NCBI GenBank assembly: GCA_964399535.1
Contig: CAYNRE010000028.1
Coordinates: 1-64,000 of the forward strand
From: CAYNRE01 sp964399535
Lineage (GTDB): Bacteria; Planctomycetota; Planctomycetia; Pirellulales; CAYNRE01
DNA: 64,000 nt
Direction of reading: 5' to 3'
The position numbers and the translations under genes are program-made. Below, piece by piece: positions 33,904 through 42,571 of this stretch. How positions within the stretch are numbered: position 1 is the stretch's first letter; the number at the start of each line of letters is the position of its first letter. Under the pieces are notes generated by a model, which ran no database searches, was not told the origin of the DNA, and saw only the letters and a list, made by a program, of their open reading frames with translations.

Positions 33904-35267
33904 TGCCGGCGGCCCTCAAGGTCCTGTTGGGCACCACGCTGCTGGGCCTATCGGCCGGGGTGGTGGGGTGCCTGGCGGTGTTGCGCCGCCGGGCCCTGGT
34001 GGGCGACGTGCTGGCCCATGCCGCGCTCCCCGGCATTTGCCTGGCCTTTTTGTTCTTGGGCCAACGCCAAGTGGCGGGCCTGCTCTTGGGTGGTCTGCTG
34101 GCCGGGCTGGTGGCGCTCGTCGTGATGAACCTGGTGAGCGAAGCAACCCGCACCAAGCCCGATGCCGCGCTGGCGGTCGTGCTCTCCACCTTTTGCGCGT
34201 TTGGCGTGGTGCTATTGTCGGTCATTCAGCGCCGACCGGGCGGGGCCAACCAGGCCGGCCTGGCATCGTACATCTTCGGCCAGGCGGCCGCCCTCACTCA
34301 GTCCGACGTCCAGCTCCTGGCCCTGGTTTCCGCCGCCGCGCTGGCCATCACGCTGCTCTTGTTCAAAGAGTTTCAACTGCTCGGGTTCGATCCCGATTTC
34401 GCCCAGTCGCAGGGGTGGCCCCGGCGCTGGCTCGATTTCGCGATGATGGGCACGCTGGCCGTGGTAACCGTGGCCGGGTTGCCGGCCGTGGGGGTGGTGC
34501 TGATGGCGGCCCTGCTCATCATTCCCGGGGCCGCGGCCCGGTTCTGGTCGGACCGTTTCGGCTATGTGCTGCTCCTGGCCGGCGGACTGGGGGCGACGGC
34601 TTGCGCCCTGGGCACGGCGATTTCCGCGGGCTGGCATCGGGGATGGTGGGGCGCTGGCGCAGAGGCCGCGCCACAGGCCGGACTGCCCACGGGGCCGCTG
34701 ATTGTGCTGGCGGCCGTGGCCCTGTTCTTGGTCTCGGCCCTCTTGGCCCCCCAGCGCGGGGCCATCGCCCGCTGGTGGGTGGCCTACCAGTTGCGCCGCC
34801 GCGTGGCGGCCGAGCACCTGCTGCGGGCGATGTACGAAATTGGCGAGCCCCACTTGCCCGAGCGGCCGCTGATCAGCCGGCCCCAGTTGGCCGCCCAACG
34901 CTCTTGGACCGGCGCCGAGCTGGCCCGTTCGGAGCGCGTGGCCTGTCGGGCCGGCTGGATCGAGCGCCAGGCCGGCCAGGTGCGATTGACCCCCCAGGGC
35001 CTGGCCCAGGCCGCCGAATGGACCCGCCGCCACCGGCTGTGGGAGCTGTACCTGATCGAGGGCGCCCAAGTAGCTTCGGGCGACGTGGACCGGCAGGCCG
35101 ATCAACTCGAGCACTGGTTAAGCGACGACCTGGTGACGCAACTGCAACAGGAGCTCGTCGATCGCAACCCGGCGGTCGTCGTTACCGCCCGTGTGCCTCC
35201 CTCGCCGCACCAGGTCGACCAGACCCAGCCCAGGCAGGCAGGCAACCAACCGGGGGAAAAGCGATGA
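33900..35267 (+). CDS. troC: TroC-like metal ABC permease fused to a DtxR/MntR-type repressor domain
   Basis: A 455-residue fusion. Residues 1-~295 are an ABC-3 permease with eight or so helices (RRRALVGDVLAHAALPGICLAF, GFDPDFAQSQGWP, GVVLMAALLIIPGAAA). Residues ~300-430 form a DtxR-family repressor: a winged HTH (AEHLLRAMYEIGE, then VRLTPQGLAQAAE) followed by the dimerisation helices RRHRLWELYL and QADQLEHWLSDDL. Of the DtxR ligand positions, H378, E382, E404 and H405 are kept, but the DtxR His98 position is Asp397 and the DtxR Cys102 position is Asp401. A ~25-residue polar tail follows. The nearest described parallel is YtgC-YtgR of Chlamydia. The start is ATGATG, overlapping the troB stop; its stop overlaps the next gene. 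Confidence 0.9.
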   Translation: MMPAALKVLLGTTLLGLSAGVVGCLAVLRRRALVGDVLAHAALPGICLAFLFLGQRQVAGLLLGGLLAGLVALVVMNLVSEATRTKPDAALAVVLSTFCAFGVVLLSVIQRRPGGANQAGLASYIFGQAAALTQSDVQLLALVSAAALAITLLLFKEFQLLGFDPDFAQSQGWPRRWLDFAMMGTLAVVTVAGLPAVGVVLMAALLIIPGAAARFWSDRFGYVLLLAGGLGATACALGTAISAGWHRGWWGAGAEAAPQAGLPTGPLIVLAAVALFLVSALLAPQRGAIARWWVAYQLRRRVAAEHLLRAMYEIGEPHLPERPLISRPQLAAQRSWTGAELARSERVACRAGWIERQAGQVRLTPQGLAQAAEWTRRHRLWELYLIEGAQVASGDVDRQADQLEHWLSDDLVTQLQQELVDRNPAVVVTARVPPSPHQVDQTQPRQAGNQPGEKR

Positions 35268-36562
35268 GCCCTCTGTTGGCCATGAGCATCGAGCTGGCCG
35301 ATGCCCTGTGGATCGTCGCCGTGGGCAGCATGAGCGGGGCGGCCTGTGCCTTGGTTGGTTCGTACCTGGTCCTACGGCGGCTGAGCCTGTTGGGCGATGC
35401 CCTTTCCCATGCGGTGTTGCCGGGCCTGGTGCTGGCATTCCTACTCGGCGGCCAGGTGAACATCGGCACCATGCTGCTCGGGGCGCTGGTGGTGGGGCTG
35501 CTTACCACGGCCCTGATCGAGGTGCTCGAACGCTACCTGGGCGTTTCGTCCGATGCCGGCCTGGGAATCGTTTTCACGGGCTTGTTCGCCGTCGGGGTCT
35601 TGCTGATCGATCGCTACGCCGACGCCGTCGACCTGGATGCCGATTGCGTGCTGTTCGGGCTTTTGGAATTCGTGCCGCTGAGCACTGTCGCGGTGGGCCC
35701 CTGGCAAGTACCTCGGGCGGCGGTGAGCATGGCGCCGGTGCTGGTGCTCGATGCGCTTTGCGTGGTGCTCTTGTGGAAGGAATGGAAGCTACTGGCGTTC
35801 GACCCGGCCCTGGCCACGGCCAGCGGGTTCTCAGCCCGGCTGTTGCACTATCTGCTCATGGCTCTGGTGGCGACCACCACCGTGGCCAGCTTCGAGGCGG
35901 TGGGCTCAATCGTGGTCATCGCCATGCTCGTGGCGCCCGCCGCGGCGGCCCACTTGCTCACCGATCGGCTGGGCCGGCTGATGGCCCTGGCCGTGACCAT
36001 CGCCGTCTTCTCGGCTACCGCCGGTTATGGGCTGGCCCGCCACTGGGATACCAACACCGCGGGGATGATCGGCGTGGTAGCCGGAGCGGTTTACGCCACG
36101 GCCGCGGTGGCGGCGCCGCGCTACGGGCTACTGAGCCGGCTTTGGCAAGCGGCCCTGCTTCGCTGGCACATTCTGTGCGACGACCTGCTGGCCATGCTTT
36201 TCCGCGTCGAGGAGCTGGCCGTCGGCAAACGGCTCACGCCGGTCGAGGCCCGCAATGCCCTGGGGGGCGGGCCCGGCAGCTACGCCGCCCTGCTGTGGCT
36301 GGAGCGCCAGGGCAAACTGCGCCATACGCCCGACGGGCTGGAGCTGACGCCGCCGGGGCGAACTCAGGCCTCGTCGCTGGTGCGGGCCCACCGGCTTTGG
36401 GAATCGTACCTCGTGGCCCACCTGGGGTTGCCAGCCGACCACGTGCACGACCCAGCCGAACGGATGGAGCATTACCTGAGCGAGGAGCTTCAGCAGCAAA
36501 TTGCCGCCGACCTGGGCAGCGCTGCTAGCGACCCCCACGGCCGCGAGATTCCCGAACGGTAG
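35264..36562 (+). CDS. troD: TroD-like metal ABC permease fused to a DtxR/MntR-type repressor domain
   Basis: A 432-residue fusion. Residues 1-~295 are a second ABC-3 permease (RRLSLLGDALSHAVLPGLVLAF, FDPALATASGFSARLLHYL, GSIVVIAMLVAPAAAAHLL). Residues ~300-420 are a DtxR-type domain with a shorter winged HTH (VEARNALGGGPGSYAALLWL, LELTPPGRTQASSL) and dimerisation helices. The full MntR-like ligand set is present: H376, E380, H395, E399, E402 and H403, with Glu at the position where DtxR has Cys102, a hallmark of Mn-selective MntR. ATGA overlap with the upstream fusion. The last 38 bases overlap the convergent nfo gene. Confidence 0.9.
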   Translation: MSPLLAMSIELADALWIVAVGSMSGAACALVGSYLVLRRLSLLGDALSHAVLPGLVLAFLLGGQVNIGTMLLGALVVGLLTTALIEVLERYLGVSSDAGLGIVFTGLFAVGVLLIDRYADAVDLDADCVLFGLLEFVPLSTVAVGPWQVPRAAVSMAPVLVLDALCVVLLWKEWKLLAFDPALATASGFSARLLHYLLMALVATTTVASFEAVGSIVVIAMLVAPAAAAHLLTDRLGRLMALAVTIAVFSATAGYGLARHWDTNTAGMIGVVAGAVYATAAVAAPRYGLLSRLWQAALLRWHILCDDLLAMLFRVEELAVGKRLTPVEARNALGGGPGSYAALLWLERQGKLRHTPDGLELTPPGRTQASSLVRAHRLWESYLVAHLGLPADHVHDPAERMEHYLSEELQQQIAADLGSAASDPHGREIPER

Positions 36563-37478
36563 CGCGTCGCTCGCCGGTGGCGGGGGGGCGTGCCGTGGCC
36601 GGGCGGCGCACGGCCCCCGCCCGCTGGGGAATCAGATTGCGCAGGACCCGCAGGTTGGTCACGTCCCAGTCTTCGCCGTCGTGGGTGCCCTTGGGGGTTT
36701 CCAGGTACATGGGCACCTGGCCAAAGCGGCGGTCGGCCAGCAGCAGGCCAAAGGCCTCGGTTCCCAGTTTGCCCAGCCCGATGGCCGCATGGCGGTCGAC
36801 GCGCGACCCCAACTCGCGGACGCTGTCGTTCAGGTGAAAGGCCTTGATCCGTTCGAGCCCCACCAGCCCGTCCAGCTCGCGCATCGCGGCGCGATAGCCG
36901 GCCCGGGTGCGCAGATCGTAGCCGGCGGCAAAGGCGTGACAGGTGTCGAAACAAACGCCGACCCGCTCCTGCCGATCAACCTGCCGAAGAATTTCCGCCA
37001 GGTGCTCGAATCGCCAGCCCAGGTTGGTGCCCTGACCGGCCGTGATTTCCAGCAAGCACTGGGCCTTGATCCGCGGCAGCTCGCGGTGCACCTGGTTGAG
37101 CGCCAGGGCCACCCGAGCCAGCCCCTCGGCCTCGGTCGAAACGGTGTAGCTGCCCGGGTGGGTAACCACATACGGGATGCCCAGCTGCTCGGCCCGCTCC
37201 AGTTCGACGCGAAAGGCTTCGACCGAGCGTTTCCAAAGCGCCTCGTCGGGACTGGCCAGGTTAATCAGGTAGGAATCGTGGGAAATGGGGTGGCCGATTT
37301 CGAGCCGCTCCAGCGCGTCGCGAAAGCGGGTAATGTCGTCGCGGCTGAGCGGTTTGGCCCGCCATTGGTTGTTGTTCTTGGTGAAGATTTGCACGCAGTC
37401 GCAACCGGCCGCGTGGGCCGCCTCGACGGCCCGGTAGTAGCCGCCGGCAATCGACATGTGGGCGCCCAAAATGGCCAT
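36525..37478 (-). CDS. nfo: endonuclease IV (AP endonuclease)
   Basis: A 317-residue zinc-dependent AP endonuclease for base-excision repair. The trinuclear zinc ligands are seen in GAHMSIAGGYY, VTHPGSY, LLEITAGQG, CFDTCHAFAAGYD, HLNDS, DRHAAIGLG and LETPKG, all in order. The ATG at 37478 has AGGAGG correctly spaced; the ATG three bases earlier would be too close. After the usual ~285 residues there is a basic Arg/Pro/Ala tail of ~32 residues, partly encoded by the stretch that overlaps the end of the convergent permease gene. Confidence 0.95.
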   Translation of the reverse strand: MAILGAHMSIAGGYYRAVEAAHAAGCDCVQIFTKNNNQWRAKPLSRDDITRFRDALERLEIGHPISHDSYLINLASPDEALWKRSVEAFRVELERAEQLGIPYVVTHPGSYTVSTEAEGLARVALALNQVHRELPRIKAQCLLEITAGQGTNLGWRFEHLAEILRQVDRQERVGVCFDTCHAFAAGYDLRTRAGYRAAMRELDGLVGLERIKAFHLNDSVRELGSRVDRHAAIGLGKLGTEAFGLLLADRRFGQVPMYLETPKGTHDGEDWDVTNLRVLRNLIPQRAGAVRRPATARPPATGERRATVRESRGRGGR

Positions 37479-37776
37479 CATGGCCCTCCTGTTGGCATTG
37501 GTGGCCAGCCGCCGCAAGCGATTCGGTGGGGCCCCTACCCCGCCGAGGCCCGCGGTCGACGGCGGCTCGATGGCCCGATCGGCCGAAGTACGCTGTCGGT
37601 CGGGGCGTATTTCACCAAGGGGCGGGCTCGCGGCCAAGCGGCGCGCTTCGTTTTTTCTGGCCTGGGAATCTGGGAACTGGGGGCGGCGACGGCGTCTCCG
37701 CGACCGCACCGACCACGGAAACCCGCGCCCGGCGGGGCCGTTTCGGCGGGTCTCCGCCAGGCGCAAGCTGGGAATC

Positions 37777-37806
37777 TTGTAAGTTTCCCAAACGCCTCCC
37801 TAGAAT
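37777..37806 (+). promoter_or_regulatory. candidate sigma70-type promoter
   Basis: TTGTAA (37777-37782) and TAGAAT (37801-37806) are spaced by 18 bases in a locally AT-richer patch, about 150 bases upstream of the 37957 gene. It lies in the 478-base divergent region between nfo and that gene, where I see no other feature or ORF I would support. Confidence 0.35.
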
Positions 37807-37956
37807 TAGGTTCTCGGGCAACCCGGAATCGCGCGGCCCTTGCGTCGGTGCGTGGCGGCACGATGGCGCGGCCCGGCGCAGTTCCGCGGATTTCCACTTC
37901 TGTTTGCCCTCGGTCGTTTCTGCCCGTTTGGCGCTGGGCGAAAGGTACGGAGCCGC

Positions 37957-38448
37957 ATGACGCCGCTCGGTTGGATGGTGACATCGTTTCTGGTATTGGG
38001 CACCTTGGCCGGTTTGGTGCTCTGGGGACCGGTGCTACAGGCCTGGCGCGAGAATCGCCTGGCCCGGGCACGGCGGTTGTTCCATCAGCGCCGCGAATGG
38101 CTCGAGGCCCGCTTTGTCGAACTGGCCCGCCGCAGCGGTAAGCCGCGCGGACTGAACTGGAGCGATTGCGAGTTTGCCGACGGCGTTTCCTACGCCCGCG
38201 ACCGCAAGACGGGCGAGCTATCGGCCTTTGTCGCGGTCACGATCGCCTTCGAGGCGATCGAGGGGGGCGGGATGGAGGAGGTCGAAGCGGTGGGCAATCT
38301 GCGGGCCGCCACGGCGGTGTTTCGCTGCGGGCGCGAGGGGTGGTACACCGAGGGCCGGACGGTGTTCAACCTGAACCCGGTCGAGGCGATCGACTATTAC
38401 CGCGGCCAGATCGAACTGATCGGCCAGGAAGAGCCACTCCGCCGGTAG
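37957..38448 (+). CDS. single-pass membrane protein of unknown function
   Basis: A 163-residue protein I do not recognise. Residues ~5-27 (GWMVTSFLVLGTLAGLVLWG) form one transmembrane helix, followed by a basic amphipathic stretch (RENRLARARRLFHQRREWLEAR) and a soluble domain of ~110 residues with alternating beta strands, including GGMEEVEAVGNLRAATAVF. A cytosolic C-terminal domain is likely by the positive-inside rule. The start at 37957 was chosen over a longer frame from 37840 because the upstream residues look non-coding. It converges with the DUF1501 gene, leaving only eight bases between stops. Confidence 0.75.
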   Translation: MTPLGWMVTSFLVLGTLAGLVLWGPVLQAWRENRLARARRLFHQRREWLEARFVELARRSGKPRGLNWSDCEFADGVSYARDRKTGELSAFVAVTIAFEAIEGGGMEEVEAVGNLRAATAVFRCGREGWYTEGRTVFNLNPVEAIDYYRGQIELIGQEEPLRR

Positions 38449-38456
38449 GGCGGCCT

Positions 38457-39830
38457 CTAGAACAACTCGTGAACTTCCCGCACGCCGAAATCGACCAGCG
38501 GGAAGGGGCGGTTCTGCGGGCCGGGCAGCTTCGTTTCCAGGTCCAAGCCCAGGCTGTGGTAAATAGTGGCCACCACCTCGGCCGGCTCGACGGGCCGCTC
38601 GGCGGGCACGCCCCCCACCGCATCGCTACGCCCCACCACGCGGCCGCCCTGCACTCCGCCGCCGGCCATGTGAATGGTCCAGCACTGGGGCCAGTGATCG
38701 CGGCCACCGGCGGGGTTCACCTTCGGGGTGCGGCCGAACTCGGCCAGATTGCAAACCAGCGTGTCTTCCAACAGGCCCCGCTGATACAGGTCTTCGATCA
38801 GGGCGCTATAGGCCTGGTCGTACATGGGGGCCACGATCTTGCGCATGCCCTCGATCGAAGTGAACGGCTTCGAACCGTGGATGTCCCAGGTGATTTCGTC
38901 GAACACGGTGAGGAAGGTATTGAGCGTCACGAATCGCACGCCCGCTTCCACGAGCCGGCGCGAGAGCAAGCAGCACTGGCCAAAGCGGTTCATCCCGTAG
39001 CGCTCGCGCACCTCTTGCGGCTCGCGGCTCAAGTCGAAAGCGTCGCGAGCCTCGGTGCTGGTCATCAGCCGGAAGGCGGCCTGAAAGTTTGAGTCGAGCA
39101 ATTGCGCGTTGGGGCTCGATTCGAAGTCTTTCACCGTCTGATCGACCACGGCCCGCATCTTTCGCCGACGGTCGAGCCGGGCATCGCCGATCGTGGCCGG
39201 CGGCAACAAGTCGGGAACCTGGAAGTTAGCCTCGGAGGGATCGGCCATGAGCACGAACGGGTCATAGGCCTTGCCCAGAAAACCGGCGTCCTGCCCATGC
39301 GGCAAATTGCCGCCGGTCCGCCCCATGGGTTCCGGCAAAACAACGTGGGCGGGCAAATCGCCGCGCCGCCCGAGCAAATAGGCCACGGCGCAGCCGGCAT
39401 GGGGGGTGTTGATACCACCGGTGAAGAGCCGGCCGGTTTGCATCATTTGGTGGCCGGTGTCGTGTACCGCGGCGGCCGTGTGATAGCAGCTCCGCACCAG
39501 CGAGAACTTGTCGGCCTGCTGGGCCATGAGCGGGAAGATTTCGGAAATCTGCACTCCGTCGGCCGCGGTGGCGATGGGCTGAAACGGACCGCGCACTTCG
39601 GCCGGGGCCTCGGGCTTCATGTCCCAGGTGTCGAGTTGGCTGGGCGCGCCCAGGTTGAAAATCATGATCGCGCTGCGGCGGCGCTGCGGATCGACCGCGC
39701 CGGCCGCCTCGAGCCGCATCAGGTCGACCAGCGACAGGCCGACCGCCCCCAGGGTACCCGCCTGGAGAAAATCGCGCCGGGTGACTCCGTCGCAGGTTTG
39801 CGCGCTGCCGCTGCCGATCAAACGAAGCAT
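38457..39830 (-). CDS. Tat-exported DUF1501 protein
   Basis: A 457-residue protein. A twin-arginine signal (TRRDFLQAGTLGAVGLSL) is followed by the DUF1501 fold, an alkaline-phosphatase-superfamily relative: AIMIFNLGAPSQLDTWDMKP, HTAAAVHDTGHQMMQTGR, TLVCNLAEFGRTPKVNPAGG(RDHW) and GGVQGGRVVGRSD. In planctomycetes DUF1501 proteins usually pair with a DUF1549/DUF1553 cytochrome-like protein; here no such partner is next door. The ATG at 39830 is preceded by GGGGGAAAG. Substrate unknown; a role in sulfated polysaccharide use is often proposed but not shown. Confidence 0.92.
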   Translation of the reverse strand: MLRLIGSGSAQTCDGVTRRDFLQAGTLGAVGLSLVDLMRLEAAGAVDPQRRRSAIMIFNLGAPSQLDTWDMKPEAPAEVRGPFQPIATAADGVQISEIFPLMAQQADKFSLVRSCYHTAAAVHDTGHQMMQTGRLFTGGINTPHAGCAVAYLLGRRGDLPAHVVLPEPMGRTGGNLPHGQDAGFLGKAYDPFVLMADPSEANFQVPDLLPPATIGDARLDRRRKMRAVVDQTVKDFESSPNAQLLDSNFQAAFRLMTSTEARDAFDLSREPQEVRERYGMNRFGQCCLLSRRLVEAGVRFVTLNTFLTVFDEITWDIHGSKPFTSIEGMRKIVAPMYDQAYSALIEDLYQRGLLEDTLVCNLAEFGRTPKVNPAGGRDHWPQCWTIHMAGGGVQGGRVVGRSDAVGGVPAERPVEPAEVVATIYHSLGLDLETKLPGPQNRPFPLVDFGVREVHELF

Positions 39831-40131
39831 GTTCTTTCCCCCGGGGAAGAGGCTGCCAACTAGGCAAAGTCTGTGGCTCGTGCCGGGCACGAGCGTCGCA
39901 CCGTGTCGCACCGGCTGAAGAGGGCAGCCCACAGGGAGATTCGGTTGGCGGTGGGCGGCCACTCCAACGCCCCGATCCTAGCCCGCACACAGCGCAAGAT
40001 CAACAATTCGGCCCCTTTGCCCAGGCTGGCGCGGGTCCCCCGGCCACCCTCGTTTTTGCTTCCGCCAACCTGAATTACCCAGGCGGCTGGTCCGGCAAGT
40101 ACCACCTGGACGGAAGCCGTGGCGCGACCCT

Positions 40132-40177
40132 TTCGCCGTAAACAGCACCGCGGCTTCGCCGTAAACAGCACCGCGGC
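40132..40177. repeat. 23-bp perfect tandem duplication
   Basis: TTCGCCGTAAACAGCACCGC plus GGC occurs twice head to tail, at 40132-40154 and 40155-40177, with no mismatch. It lies in the 406-base gap (39831-40236) between DUF1501 and the isochorismatase-family gene. The gap has no ORF I support. A recent replication-slippage duplication is the simplest reading. Confidence 0.9.
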
Positions 40178-40236
40178 GAATCGCACCGCCGCCGGCCGCG
40201 TGGGGCCCAGCCAAGGTGCCAGGTGCGTCGGCCGCG

Positions 40237-40848
40237 CTACGTAGTCGATTCCGGCGGAGTCTCTTGAATCAAACGGCTGAGCTGTTTGAACTCGGGCGTG
40301 GCGGCCTGCTGACACCATTCGAACAGCGCCGCCTCGGTGGTGGTCAGCGTGGCGCCGGCCGACTCCATGCGCCGCAAGGCGGTCTGATAGTCGATCTCGT
40401 AGCGCGATCCCAAGGCGTCGACCGCCAGGTACACCCGGTAGCCCGCGGCCAACAAATCGAGCGCGGTCTGTTGCACGCACACATGCGCCTCGATGCCGGT
40501 GAGCAAGACCCGCTGAATACCCCGGCGCTCGAAGTCGGCAAAAACTTCGCCGCAACTACCGCAACTAAAAGTAACCTTGCTCGACATGCCGACAAACCGC
40601 TCGGCCAACTCGGGCACGGTGGGACCGAGCCCTTGGGGATATTGCTCGGTGGCGGCCTTGGCCACCCCCAGCAGTTCGGCGCCGTCGATCAGCCGGCGGA
40701 TGTTCCAGACCAGGCGGCGGAACCCGGGCACCAGCTTGATTAACTTGCCTTGCACGTCGATCACCAGCAGGGCCGTGTCGTCGCGCGACATCAGCTCGGG
40801 GCTGCGCGGCAGCGGTCGCGCGGGGTGGGTTTCGATTGAATCGCTCAT
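40237..40848 (-). CDS. isochorismatase-family cysteine hydrolase
   Basis: A 203-residue hydrolase of the isochorismatase/nicotinamidase/YcaC superfamily. The catalytic triad is readable as D31 (LLVIDVQG), K91 (SSKVTFS) and C124 (EAHVCVQQT), with the cis-peptide TGIEAHV before the cysteine. YcaC-like proteins of this length are usually hydrolases of unknown small amides. A CGSCG pair (residues 96-100) is unusual and might bind metal. ATG at 40848 with AAAGGGAG twelve bases upstream. It lies 103 bases downstream of the PfkB kinase on the same strand. Confidence 0.88.
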   Translation of the reverse strand: MSDSIETHPARPLPRSPELMSRDDTALLVIDVQGKLIKLVPGFRRLVWNIRRLIDGAELLGVAKAATEQYPQGLGPTVPELAERFVGMSSKVTFSCGSCGEVFADFERRGIQRVLLTGIEAHVCVQQTALDLLAAGYRVYLAVDALGSRYEIDYQTALRRMESAGATLTTTEAALFEWCQQAATPEFKQLSRLIQETPPESTT

Positions 40849-40951
40849 CGCAGACGGTTCTCCCTTTGGGTTACCCGCTCCCGGCCCGGCCCGATACGCT
40901 CAAGCCCAGGCTCGGGGGCTGCGCACCCGGCAACGAAACCAGGAACCGATC

Positions 40952-41905
40952 CTACAACCGCTCGATCGGCAGATCGTGCTGACGGAGAAACGCGGCCGCC
41001 TCGGCGGCGGAAAACACCCCTTCGGTGGCTCCGATGGCGCGGACACAGCTCGCGCCCAGCGCACTTCCCCAGCGGAGGCAATCCAGCGGCCCGTGCCCTT
41101 GGAGCAGCGCCGCGATGTAGCCGGCGTCGAAGGCGTCGCCCGCGCCGGTGCCGCCGACGAATTCGACCGGGTAGGTTCCGGCGCGAGCCTTGACCGCTTC
41201 GGACCAGAGCACGGTGCCGGCATGGCCACAGGTGATCACCGAAGTGGCGACCCCATGTTCGGCGAAATACCGGGCCTGGTCCACGGGGTCGGCCAGCCCT
41301 GTGAGCACTTCGGCTTCGTCGTTGTTCGGCAGAAACACGTCGGTATGCGGCAACAGCGGCGCCAACTTGGGCCAGTGGTCGCCCGGGCCGGGCAGGACCA
41401 CGTCGAGCACGGTTCGCACGCCGTGAGCCCGGGCCCGCCGAAACAGTTCGGCCAGTGGCGCCGGCTCGAGCGCCGGCATCAGCAGGTAGCCCCCCAGGTA
41501 CAACACGCGGGCCTGAGAAACGCTGGACCAGTCGATATGTTCGACGAGCAAACGGGCGTTGGCCCCCAGCGTATGAATGAACCGGCGGTCTTCCCCCCGC
41601 ACGTTGATGATCAAGGTTCCCGAGGTGCCCACCCCCTCGATTTGGCGCAAACCTTCCACCCCCACGCCGTGCCGACCGAGGGTCTGCCGAATGAAGCTGC
41701 CGAAAGCATCGTCGCCCACGCAGCCGACGACCCCGACCGAAACACCCAGGCGGGCCAGGTCGATCGCCGCGTTGGCGGCACAGCCGCCGATGGCCAGCGG
41801 CAGTTCGTCGGACAGCACCAGCTCGCCTGCCCGCGGCAGATGTGAAATCGGCGCGCACAGGTGGTCGGCCACCAACACACCGACGCTTAGACAGTCGTAG
41901 GCCAT
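40952..41905 (-). CDS. PfkB family carbohydrate kinase
   Basis: A 317-residue ribokinase-type sugar or nucleoside kinase. The family's first signature is seen in LAIGGCAANAAIDLARLG, and the second, with the catalytic aspartate and anion hole, in VEFVGGTGAGDAFDAGYIAAL. A PNNDEAEVLTG segment is also typical. The opening residues (YDCLSVGVLVADHLCAPI) place it in a subgroup often annotated as fructokinase or ribokinase without proof. It starts 18 bases after coaB, suggesting cotranscription, although no obvious metabolic link exists. Confidence 0.9.
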   Translation of the reverse strand: MAYDCLSVGVLVADHLCAPISHLPRAGELVLSDELPLAIGGCAANAAIDLARLGVSVGVVGCVGDDAFGSFIRQTLGRHGVGVEGLRQIEGVGTSGTLIINVRGEDRRFIHTLGANARLLVEHIDWSSVSQARVLYLGGYLLMPALEPAPLAELFRRARAHGVRTVLDVVLPGPGDHWPKLAPLLPHTDVFLPNNDEAEVLTGLADPVDQARYFAEHGVATSVITCGHAGTVLWSEAVKARAGTYPVEFVGGTGAGDAFDAGYIAALLQGHGPLDCLRWGSALGASCVRAIGATEGVFSAAEAAAFLRQHDLPIERL

Positions 41906-41923
41906 CTGGGTTCCCGGCGCTTG

Positions 41924-42571
41924 TCAGGCGCTCGAAGCGGCCGGCGGAGCGATCAGCCGGGCCTGTATGATTTGTAAAATACCTTGTGCCACCTTCGGCT
42001 TTGGCCCAGCCAGCGAGGCGACGACCGCTCCGGCGCGATCGATGATTTCCACCTGGTTCTCCTCGGCGTTCATCGCCTCGGGGCCATTGGATACGATCAG
42101 GTCGCAGCTCTTCTTTTCCAACTTCACCAGGGCCCGAAACCGGTGGTCCTCGGTCTCCAGGGCAAACCCCACCAGCCACTGACCGGTTTTCTGGGCCCCC
42201 AGGGAAGCGACTACGTCGGGCGTTTCGATCAGCTCCAGACGCAGTGGGTCGCCGGTCTTGGCAATCTTGCCGGTCGCCACCTGCTGTGGCCGATAGTCGC
42301 AGGGCGCGGCCGCGCCGATGGCCCCATCGCACCGCGGGAAGACCGAGAGGGCCGCGTCGAGCATTTCCTCGGTCGAAACCACTGGGATCAGCTCGACTTG
42401 CGACGGGTAATGCACCTCGACCGGCCCGCTGACCACGGTCACGCGATGCCCCAAATTCAGGGCGGCTTCGGCCAGGCAGCATCCCATGCGCCCGCTCGAG
42501 GCGTTGGTGAGGTAACGAACCGGGTCGAGATACTGCCGCGTGGGGCCCGAGGTAATCAGAATATGTGCCAT
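41924..42571 (-). CDS. coaB: phosphopantothenate-cysteine ligase (CoaB domain only)
   Basis: A 215-residue protein corresponding to the CoaB half of CoaBC. The conserved opening is HILITSGPTRQYLDPVRYLT followed by NASSGRMG; AAPCDYRP and KIAKTGDPLRLELIETPDV follow, as does LVGFALETED. CoaB joins cysteine to phosphopantothenate in coenzyme A synthesis. The CoaC decarboxylase half is absent, so it must be encoded separately. ATG at 42571 begins directly at the conserved domain; an in-frame ATG at 42592 adds seven residues. Confidence 0.9.
   Translation of the reverse strand: MAHILITSGPTRQYLDPVRYLTNASSGRMGCCLAEAALNLGHRVTVVSGPVEVHYPSQVELIPVVSTEEMLDAALSVFPRCDGAIGAAAPCDYRPQQVATGKIAKTGDPLRLELIETPDVVASLGAQKTGQWLVGFALETEDHRFRALVKLEKKSCDLIVSNGPEAMNAEENQVEIIDRAGAVVASLAGPKPKVAQGILQIIQARLIAPPAASSA

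Noticed and set aside
37840..37956. Longer N-terminus for the 37957 membrane protein
   Set aside because: The extra 39 residues are Arg/Phe-rich and would push the membrane helix away from the start; a candidate promoter and the 37957 ATG fit better.
36501..38141. 546-codon plus-strand frame across nfo
   Set aside because: Antisense to endonuclease IV, whose zinc motifs are unmistakable.
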